8,016 nucleotides of DNA from Kiritimatiellia bacterium (GTDB taxonomy: Bacteria; Verrucomicrobiota; Kiritimatiellia; RFP12; UBA1067). The stretch covers positions 1-8,016 of the forward strand of contig JAFVCR010000033.1 of the NCBI GenBank assembly GCA_017479035.1, read 5' to 3'. The notes beneath the pieces are model-generated. The model saw only the letters and a program-made list of their open reading frames with translations. It had not been told where the DNA came from and did not search any database. Shown in pieces: positions 1 through 4,524 of this stretch (the first letter of the stretch is position 1; the number at the start of each line of letters is the position of its first letter). A program made the translations under genes and the position numbers.

Positions 1-38
1 CATCGCTCATTTCCTCATCTGAGCGCGTACTGTGGGGA

Positions 39-57
39 CGCGGGCGTCTCGCCCGCG
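39..57. repeat. GC-rich palindromic repeat, 8-bp arms
   Basis: CGCGGGCG and CGCCCGCG arms surround a TCT loop in a perfect 8-bp stem. Small GC-rich REP-like palindromes of this shape are common dispersed repeats in bacterial genomes. It has the same 8-3-8 geometry as the REP palindromes near the RAYT gene (3861-3879 and 3949-3967), but the sequence differs and it lacks their TGCAA flank. Membership of the same family is therefore only possible. It could instead be a terminator for a gene left of the window, but no T-run follows. Confidence 0.5.
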
Positions 58-61
58 GAAG

Positions 62-111
62 GTTTGCAGTGTGCAGTTATGGATGCGGCGCGACAACTGC
101 AAACTGCAAAC
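62..111. repeat. Inverted pair of AGTTTGC-type heptamer repeats
   Basis: Arms 62-78 and 95-111 are inverted copies that pair at 16 of 17 positions (G71 against A102 is the mismatch), with a 16-nt loop. Each arm is built of the heptamer AGTTTGC or its complement GCAAACT. The same heptamer forms a five-unit block inside the MurC coding region at 2472-2506, so this is a dispersed family and not a local accident. Confidence 0.7.
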
Positions 112-231
112 TATTTTAAGCGTGTCTCGTCCAAGTGCAAGAGTGCGTAAGGAGCATATTCTGCCGCCCGGGGGGGTCCGCTGCGCTTCACCCCCGTCTG
201 TATTCTTACGCCGCTTCGCGGCTTAAAAGCC

Positions 232-258
232 TCGTGAACTTCGTGGACTTTGTGTGAG
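232..258. repeat. TTCGTG-type short repeat
   Basis: Three imperfect units of the form (T)TCGTG(A/G)AC are followed by TGTGTGAGGC. The same words recur at 474-495 and 549-572, each ending in GTGNGAGSC. This is one member of a dispersed intergenic repeat family. Confidence 0.55.
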
Positions 259-473
259 GCTTTATGCTCTGCCGCCCCTAGCCATTCATCCGCACCTGCG
301 CCCTTGACGATGCTCCATGCTGGAACGTCCCGCCCGCCTCATCCAAAAATCCGGGATAAGGGTGCTCCGTTTTTCAACCAACCGCAGATATGCAGAGTGC
401 GCCCTGTGCTCGCCCGCAGTATATCCCTCTATAAATAAAATCCTCGCACAAAGTCTTAAACCACTTTGTACCC

Positions 474-572
474 TTCTTGGACTTCATGTGAGCCATTCCC
501 CTCCCCCAGTTTTCGTGTATTTCGTGTATTTCGTGGTTGAATTAACATCCCTTCGTGAACTTCGTGCGAGCC
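474..572. repeat. Cluster of TTCGTG-type short repeats
   Basis: There are three blocks. 474-495 is a decayed copy (TTCTTGGACTTCATGTGAGCC). 510-540 has TTTCGTGTA twice in tandem followed by TTTCGTGGTTGA. 549-572 has CTTCGTGAAC and TTCGTGCGAGCC. The tandem unit is about 9 bp. The blocks are separated by C-rich spacers. Similar tandem words appear in intergenic DNA of many bacteria. No coding or promoter role is visible. Confidence 0.6.
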
Positions 573-587
573 TTACATTCCCCTCCC

Positions 588-616
588 CTCTGCCGCTCTG
601 CTTCTCTGCGTTGAAA
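588..616. repeat. CTCTGCG/TTGAAA repeat, intergenic copy
   Basis: Three imperfect CTCTGC(G) words end in GCGTTGAAA. The same ending, CTCTGCGTTGAAA, occurs twice inside the murCB gene (1204-1225 and 1606-1639). This intergenic copy shows that the family is a dispersed element and not a protein-derived motif. Confidence 0.7.
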
Positions 617-666
617 TCCCCCCCCCCATCCCCTCCCCTTCACGCTTTGCAAAAGCCCGCCAGTGC

Positions 667-830
667 GTGCAAAAAACTTTTGGTCGGCCTAATCATTCAT
701 TCAAGTCGATCTAATCATTCATTTAGGCCGACCTAATCATGCGTTTAGGCCGACCTAATCATTCACTCAGGTCGACCTAATCATTCATTCAAGCCGACCT
801 AATCATTCATTTAGGTCGACCTAAATAATT
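667..830. repeat. Seven-unit 22-bp palindrome array with inverted ends
   Basis: Seven 8-bp cores related to GGTCGACC start at 682, 704, 726, 748, 770, 792 and 814, exactly 22 bp apart. The 14-bp interval is mostly TAATCATTCATTTA or a one- or two-base variant. In the clearest units the core extends to the perfect palindrome TTAGGTCGACCTAA. Core differences are all transitions (A/G or T/C). The left edge is GTGCAAAAAACTTTTGGTCG (667-686). The right edge, after the last core, reads AAATAATTTTGCAC, so GTGCAAAA and TTTTGCAC bound the array in inverted orientation. It lies downstream of murCB, not at a promoter. Function is unknown: a multi-operator protein-binding array, a ssDNA hairpin substrate or a selfish repeat are all possible. 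Confidence 0.85.
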
Positions 831-852
831 TTGCACGGCAATGCCGTGCAAA
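830..852. repeat. Perfect 11-bp palindrome at right end of the 22-bp array
   Basis: TTTGCACGGCA and TGCCGTGCAAA are perfect inverted arms around a single A. It starts 40 bases past the murCB stop, so it might act as a transcription terminator for that gene. The minus-strand continuation is AAATTATTTAGG, a poor U-tract, so terminator status is doubtful. The arm GCCGTGCAAAA also occurs at the left edge of the related element near 5438, which favours its being part of the repeat element. Confidence 0.6.
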
Positions 853-891
853 TCACGCGCACCAATGACGCAATTTATACCCCTTTTCTGT

Positions 892-2934
892 TTACCAGAT
901 CTTCAATCCCCGTATTTCCGGCTCGAGGCTCGTCCCATAGCGGTAATAGACCTTTCGCGCCAAAATACGCGCCAAAGCGAGAATATCGCTCGAATTCGCC
1001 CCGGTTTTTGCAAATATGACGTTCGCGTGGCCTTCCCACACCTCCGCTCCGCCAACTTTCATCCCCTTCGCCCCTACCGCCTCCAGGAGCCTCCCCGCAT
1101 AATCCCCCGCCGGGTTCTTGAATACGCTCCCGCAGCAGCGCGGCGGAAAATTCGGCCGCTTTCTCAACGCAGGCTCTGCCGCCTCCCCGCAGCCTTCCAC
1201 AGCATCTGCGGCCTCTGCGTTGAAATAAACCTCTTCTATGAGCCCCTCTATCTTGCTCGTCCTGTATCCGAATCCGCACTCGTCGTGCGACAATACCCGC
1301 CCGTCCGCGAGCCTCACGTTCTCCACGAACTCCCCGATTTCATGCCCGAACGCCCCCGCATTCATCTTCACCCATCCGCCGAGCGTTCCCGGAATCCCCC
1401 TCATGAACGCCAGTCGTGCCTTGCCTTCGATGAACCGCGCCCCCGCTTCTGCGGCGTTGCCGTGCGCCTTTACATATTCGTCCCGCGTCGCAAGGTCGCT
1501 TATCCACATATTAGACCCCATCCCCACGGGTATTTTCCGTCCACCCCCGTACGACACCCCGCCCGTGCGGAAAAACGAAAACTCCTTCAACTCAACCCCT
1601 GCGCACCTCTGCGGAGTCTCTGCGCCCTCTGCGTTGAAATTTCCGCCCTCAATCACATCTATTATATCCCCCGCCCCGGCAAGCAGCACCACGTCCCCGC
1701 TTTTCGCCGTCAGCAGCGCATGACGGAACGCCTCTTCCTTCGAAACCGCCAAAAACACGCGTTTTTCGTCGTATATTTCACGAAATGCCGCATAGAGGTC
1801 TGCAATATCGCCGCCCTCGATAGGATCCTCGAAGGCGGGATACACCGGCACGAGCACCGTTTCGTCCGCCGCCGCAAACGCTTCCGGGAACTCGCGCAGC
1901 AACGCTTTCGTGCGCGAATACCTGTGCGGCTGGAACAAAACTCGCAATTTCCCGCCTTTCGCCGCGTTTTTTGCCATTTCCACCGCGCATTTCAACTCCG
2001 CCGGATGGTGCGCGTAGTCGGTGTAGAGTTTGAACCCGTTATCGCGCACAAGCTCGAACCGCCGCGCCGGCAGGACATCCAACGCCTCCGGCAACGCTTT
2101 CTCTATATCTTCTATCTTATGCCCCCGCGCCGCCGCCACTGCCACCGCCGCAAGCGCGTTCAGGACGTTGTGCGGTGCGCAATTCTCCCCCAATGCGGAC
2201 ATAATTGCAGGTGTCGCGCCCTTTGCGCCGAATTTTACCACTTTCTGATGCTCTAGAGCCGTCTCTTCCACAAGCCTCACGGCTCGCGGATGGTCGGCGC
2301 ATACGATAATCGTCCCCTTAGTGTTGCGTATCGCGGCGCGATAGCACTCGAAATACGCCTCTTCGCTCGCAAAATGCTCCAAATGGTCGAAATCCACCGC
2401 ATTTATCACAAGTATGCCCGGACGATACAGCGCAAGCGTCCCGTCCGACTCGTCCGCCTCCGCCACGAGGGAGTTTGCAGTTTGCGGTGTGCAGTTTGCA
2501 GTTTGCCGCACACCTGCTATCGGGAGATCTCTCGATTCGGAGCCGATGCACCATGCAATGTCGTCTCCAAGTGCGAGGAGCAGTTTCGCGGCAAAGAGCG
2601 TCGTCGTGGTTTTGCCGTGCGTCCCGCAAATGGCTACTCCCGCCGTTTCGCTCACAAGTTCCGCCAGCACCTCCCCGCGACGGCGTATCTTCAGATTTTT
2701 CGCCTTTGCCGCCGCCAATTCGCAATTATCCTCCCTTATCGCCGGAGTAACCACAAGTTCGTCGCAAAGGTGTTCAGGCGAGTGTCCGTATTGAACCCTT
2801 ATGCCCAATCCCTCAAGCCATCGGGTGCGTGGCGTTGGGGCGAGGTCGCATCCCGTGACCTCCTCCCCACGCAGTTTCAGCAACGCCGCCACCCCCGCCA
2901 TGCCCACGCCGCCAATGCCCAAAAAGTGTATCAT
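892..2934 (-). CDS. murC-murB: MurC-MurB fusion: UDP-MurNAc-L-alanine ligase / UDP-MurNAc dehydrogenase
   Basis: This 680-residue cytoplasmic enzyme joins two peptidoglycan precursor steps: MurB (NADPH reduction of UDP-GlcNAc-enolpyruvate to UDP-MurNAc) and MurC (ATP-dependent L-alanine addition). The MurC half, about 1-430, shows GIGGVGMAG (6-14), the ATP loop GTHGKTTTT (104-112), EADESDG (159-165), HNVLNALAA (255-263), DYAHHP (306-311) and PHRYSRT (336-342). The MurB half, about 447-680, shows GMGSN (471-475), GIPGTLGGWVKMNAG (513-527), GYRTS (556-560), GSVFKNP (602-608, catalytic Ser603 by homology) and LEPE (670-673, likely acid Glu). Start: ATG 2932-2934 has GGAGGAGG upstream and overlaps the RAYT stop (ATGA), suggesting translational coupling. 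Both halves look short for their families. Three dispersed repeats are translated inside it, giving residues 143-155, 432-443 and about 570-577. Fusion of steps catalysed in the order MurB then MurC but encoded C-B is notable. Confidence 0.93.
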   Translation of the reverse strand: MIHFLGIGGVGMAGVAALLKLRGEEVTGCDLAPTPRTRWLEGLGIRVQYGHSPEHLCDELVVTPAIREDNCELAAAKAKNLKIRRRGEVLAELVSETAGVAICGTHGKTTTTLFAAKLLLALGDDIAWCIGSESRDLPIAGVRQTANCTPQTANSLVAEADESDGTLALYRPGILVINAVDFDHLEHFASEEAYFECYRAAIRNTKGTIIVCADHPRAVRLVEETALEHQKVVKFGAKGATPAIMSALGENCAPHNVLNALAAVAVAAARGHKIEDIEKALPEALDVLPARRFELVRDNGFKLYTDYAHHPAELKCAVEMAKNAAKGGKLRVLFQPHRYSRTKALLREFPEAFAAADETVLVPVYPAFEDPIEGGDIADLYAAFREIYDEKRVFLAVSKEEAFRHALLTAKSGDVVLLAGAGDIIDVIEGGNFNAEGAETPQRCAGVELKEFSFFRTGGVSYGGGRKIPVGMGSNMWISDLATRDEYVKAHGNAAEAGARFIEGKARLAFMRGIPGTLGGWVKMNAGAFGHEIGEFVENVRLADGRVLSHDECGFGYRTSKIEGLIEEVYFNAEAADAVEGCGEAAEPALRKRPNFPPRCCGSVFKNPAGDYAGRLLEAVGAKGMKVGGAEVWEGHANVIFAKTGANSSDILALARILARKVYYRYGTSLEPEIRGLKIW
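1204..1225. repeat. CTCTGCG/TTGAAA repeat inside MurB coding region
   Basis: ATCTGCGG-CCTCTGCG-TTGAAA lies in frame in the MurB half and encodes about residues 570-577 (minus-strand peptide YFNAEAAD). It matches the ending of the blocks at 588-616 and 1606-1639. It falls between the GYRTS motif and the GSVFKNP motif, in a variable part of MurB, so the insertion is probably tolerated. Confidence 0.65.
1606..1639. repeat. CTCTGCG/TTGAAA repeat at the MurC-MurB junction
   Basis: Three CTCTGCG words (1607-1613, 1618-1624, 1627-1633) are followed by TTGAAA. On the minus strand they encode NFNAEGAETPQR, residues 432-443. This is exactly where the MurC half ends (after LLAGAGDIIDVI) and before the MurB half begins. 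The inter-domain linker is therefore largely repeat-derived. Confidence 0.75.
2472..2506. repeat. Five tandem AGTTTGC heptamers inside MurC coding region
   Basis: Five heptamers lie in perfect phase: AGTTTGC, AGTTTGC, GGTGTGC, AGTTTGC, AGTTTGC. On the minus strand they encode residues 143-155, RQTANCTPQTANS, directly before the conserved LVAEADESDG segment. This peptide has no counterpart that I recall in MurC. The same heptamers occur as an intergenic inverted pair at 62-111. Confidence 0.8.
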
Positions 2935-3842
2935 TCATCCTCCTCCCGCTGCCGCGATGCAAGCAGCAAATCGCCCATCTCGTGGCAACGCCTGTAGAGC
3001 GTGGCATCGTCCGGCCGCGCCGCCTCCTCCGGCCACAGGGAAAGAAAAAGCATCCTCCCCTCCGCACAGAGTCTCTCCTTCTCCCTGGAAGGATGCCACC
3101 TCTCCCCGAAACCTTCCGGGCGAAGGACAATAAAAGCCCCGCCCGCCTTGAAGATTGCGTTCCCGCATTCCTTTTCGCACGGGCTCATGAACGTCCCCGC
3201 GCCCGCTCCGCCCGGGCCGATGCGCTCCGCCCTGCCCACGGCCTTGCGCCATTCCGCGTCGTCCCGCGCCCAACTGCGCGAACACCTGAAAGGCTCTATC
3301 ACGGGCAGTTCCAGAATTTTCTCGTTTCCGTATGCGAACCATTCTCGCCCCGCAAAGGAGACCTTGCGCATTTGCGTGAAAAACCGCCTGTTCTGCCGCC
3401 GCAGCCATGCGCGGCGCGGATTTTCGGCTATGTAGCGCGTAAAAGCCTCCAGCTGCCCTTTGCGCTTGACAATCCAATCGTGCCACTCGACCGCGAAAAC
3501 AGGCTCTGGTTTTGCAGCCGGCGCTCCGGGCCGGCTTTTTTCAAGTGCCTTCGCCAGCTGCCGCACCAGCACGCCAAGTGAAACCGTCCTCTCCGCGCCG
3601 GAGCGCAGTTTCATAATGAGGTGGATGTGATCCGGCATGATTGCATACCGCGTTATAGGCTCTATGCAATACCAGGTTTCGTGGAAACGCCGTATTGCCG
3701 CCTCGAACGCTTCCGTGACGCAATTGGGCACTATCACGCCATTTTCTATGGAGGAGAAGGCAACGCCGCACCCGGCGGCGCGTTTGAGCGTCACCATGTA
3801 GAAGAACGGTTTTTTGTAGTCGAAACCAGGCAGGCGGCCCAT
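2931..3842 (-). CDS. REP-associated tyrosine transposase (RAYT, Y1/HUH family) with C-terminal extension
   Basis: This 303-residue protein belongs to the IS200/IS605-like Y1 family that nicks and joins single-stranded hairpin DNA. The core is about residues 1-150. It has an N-terminal YMVTLKR strand, the metal-binding HUH motif in MPDHIHLIMK (His72 and His74) and the RAYT signature YIAENP (Tyr137 is the likely nucleophile). Residues 163-295 form an extension with MSPCEKE, AGGAFIVLRPEGFGERW, CAEGRMLFLSLWP and a closing helix. Its pattern resembles a Rossmann-like DprA/LOG-type fold, but that is my inference. Start: ATG 3840-3842 has AGAAGGGA about 10 nt upstream. An in-frame start at 3884 would lie outside the flanking REP and translate through it, so I reject it. 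Two inverted REP palindromes sit just upstream and one lies inside the gene at residues 103-111. The stop overlaps the murCB ATG. RAYTs are usually single-copy and domesticated, and they handle their cognate REPs. Confidence 0.85.
   Translation of the reverse strand: MGRLPGFDYKKPFFYMVTLKRAAGCGVAFSSIENGVIVPNCVTEAFEAAIRRFHETWYCIEPITRYAIMPDHIHLIMKLRSGAERTVSLGVLVRQLAKALEKSRPGAPAAKPEPVFAVEWHDWIVKRKGQLEAFTRYIAENPRRAWLRRQNRRFFTQMRKVSFAGREWFAYGNEKILELPVIEPFRCSRSWARDDAEWRKAVGRAERIGPGGAGAGTFMSPCEKECGNAIFKAGGAFIVLRPEGFGERWHPSREKERLCAEGRMLFLSLWPEEAARPDDATLYRRCHEMGDLLLASRQREEDE
3514..3535. repeat. REP-like palindrome inside the RAYT gene
   Basis: TGCA is followed by GCCGGCGC-TCC-GGGCCGGC, a stem with one mismatch in 8. 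It matches the outer REP at 3949-3967 in sequence and orientation, including the TTGCA/TTTGCA flank. It encodes SRPGAPAAK (residues 103-111) between the HUH motif and the YIAENP motif, in frame. It is followed by a T-run (3536-3541) on the plus strand. Confidence 0.7.
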
Positions 3843-3860
3843 GCTATTGCTTCCCTTCTT

Positions 3861-3967
3861 GCCCGCGCGGAGCGCGGGCTGCAAAACCCGAACGCGCAGA
3901 AAGGCCTCTTGTCTTATCGTTTCCCTGTTTGCCCGTTCCTGTCTTGCAGCCGGCGCTCCGCGCCGGC
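3861..3967. repeat. Inverted pair of REP-like palindromes (BIME-like) upstream of RAYT
   Basis: The left REP, 3861-3879, has GCCCGCGC-GGA-GCGCGGGC followed by TGCAA. The right REP, 3949-3967, read on the minus strand has GCCGGCGC-GGA-GCGCCGGC followed by TGCAA. Both have perfect 8-bp stems, the same GGA loop and the same TGCAA tail, in opposite orientation. The 69-bp spacer contains imperfect CGTTTCCCTG-like words. A head-to-head REP pair beside a RAYT gene is the classic layout of a RAYT and its target elements. Confidence 0.8.
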
Positions 3968-4031
3968 ATCATTCCATAGCCACGAAGGCCACCGCCGCTC
4001 CTAATGCGGGAATGCGGCAAAGCCGGCCGCT

Positions 4032-4403
4032 TCAGTCGAATATGGGGTTTGCGCGATGGCAGAACTGGATGCACACGCCCCAAGGGTCGCGCAGCATTGC
4101 CATGTCGAAACCGGGCTTGTGGACTAGTTCCTCGAGTTTCGCGCCGGCGGCGACGAGCTTGGCAACGACCGCATCCACGTCGTCGGCAAGGAACGCCACA
4201 TGGAGCGTCATCGGGTGCATGGCGGGATAGTCGGGAGCCTTCTCGGTGCAATCTGTGCGGTAGATTTCAAGCCCCGTGCGGCCTTCCTCGTCCAGAATGA
4301 AACCGGGATTCGCCTTCGACACGTGCATGCCGAGATTCTCGCACCACCATTTCTTGAACGCCTCCGCGTCCGGAACGTCAATCGCAAAATGTTCAATCTT
4401 CAT
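4032..4403 (-). CDS. VOC (glyoxalase/bleomycin-resistance fold) family protein
   Basis: This 123-residue protein has the paired beta-alpha-beta-beta-beta layout of the vicinal-oxygen-chelate superfamily. Module one is KIEHFAIDVPD through TGLEIYR, and module two is MTLHVAFLADDVDAVVAKL through DPWGVCIQF. Usual metal-ligand positions are His5, Glu46 and His68. The fourth, often Glu in the final strand, is Gln113 here. Substrate cannot be inferred: the superfamily includes glyoxalase I-like lyases, dioxygenases and antibiotic-binding proteins. Start: ATG 4401-4403 has AAGGAGG 6 nt upstream. The adjacent in-frame GTG (4404-4406) would leave only 3 nt to the ribosome site and is less likely. It follows yebC by about 120 bp with no clear promoter, so it may be cotranscribed. 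Confidence 0.85.
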   Translation of the reverse strand: MKIEHFAIDVPDAEAFKKWWCENLGMHVSKANPGFILDEEGRTGLEIYRTDCTEKAPDYPAMHPMTLHVAFLADDVDAVVAKLVAAGAKLEELVHKPGFDMAMLRDPWGVCIQFCHRANPIFD

Positions 4404-4437
4404 CACTCGCCTCCTTCAAACTTTTTCACAGACGAAT

Positions 4438-4501
4438 CAAACGGACAAAGACGAATAAAACCTGTCGAACCGCATTCGTTTTATCCGTCCTTGTCCGTTT
4501 G
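4438..4501 (-). repeat. Long 24-bp hairpin between yebC and the VOC gene
   Basis: Arms 4438-4461 and 4478-4501 are inverted repeats with a 16-nt loop. The two imperfect positions (4449/4490 and 4454/4485) are A-C mismatches in a plus-strand RNA. In the minus-strand transcript they become G-U wobbles, so the stem is continuous only in the direction of the genes. It begins 24 nt after the yebC stop. No U-run follows, so it is not a standard intrinsic terminator. It may be a processing or stability hairpin, or a dispersed repeat (the arms contain ACGGACAA and GACGAAT words). Confidence 0.65.
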
Positions 4502-4524
4502 TTCCGTTGACTGGATGGTAGATT

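Larger units (their letters stand above)
1..830. other. Gene-free repeat-rich intergenic region
   Basis: No open frame here looks like a real protein. The candidate frames on both strands are short, of low complexity, and read through obvious repeats. The stretch lies downstream of the murCB stop and is a patchwork of short repeats: a GC palindrome (39-57), an inverted AGTTTGC heptamer pair (62-111), TTCGTG-type repeats (232-258 and 474-572), a CTCTGCG block (588-616) and the 22-bp palindrome array (682-821). A small GCCGC-TTC-GCGGC hairpin sits at 210-222. C-runs around 500-650 separate the blocks. Decayed versions of the same words (for example CTCTGCCG near 267) suggest long-term accumulation. 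A small RNA or a gene remnant cannot be excluded, but nothing supports one. Confidence 0.75.

Noticed and set aside
317..736. 139-residue plus-strand open frame in the left intergenic region
   Set aside because: It reads through TTCGTG, CTCTGCG and 22-bp repeats, is of low complexity, and has no convincing ribosome site.
667..830. CRISPR array
   Set aside because: The intervals are as constant as the repeats, the unit is only 22 bp, and no cas genes are present. It is a tandem palindrome array, not spacer-containing.
1400..1660. Frameshift explaining the short MurB FAD region
   Set aside because: The frame is continuous and conserved motifs on both sides are in the same frame. I saw no missing MurB motif in the alternative frames.
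841..2256. 471-residue plus-strand open frame
   Set aside because: It is antisense to murCB, rich in Arg, Pro and His with no recognisable motif, and is explained as a shadow of the minus-strand gene's codon bias.
3843..3884. Longer RAYT start at 3884
   Set aside because: The extra 14 residues would be translated through the REP palindrome. The ATG at 3842 has a good ribosome site and matches the usual family N-terminus.
4404..4406. GTG start for the VOC gene
   Set aside because: It leaves only 3 nt after AAGGAGG; the next codon, ATG, has a normal 6-nt spacing.
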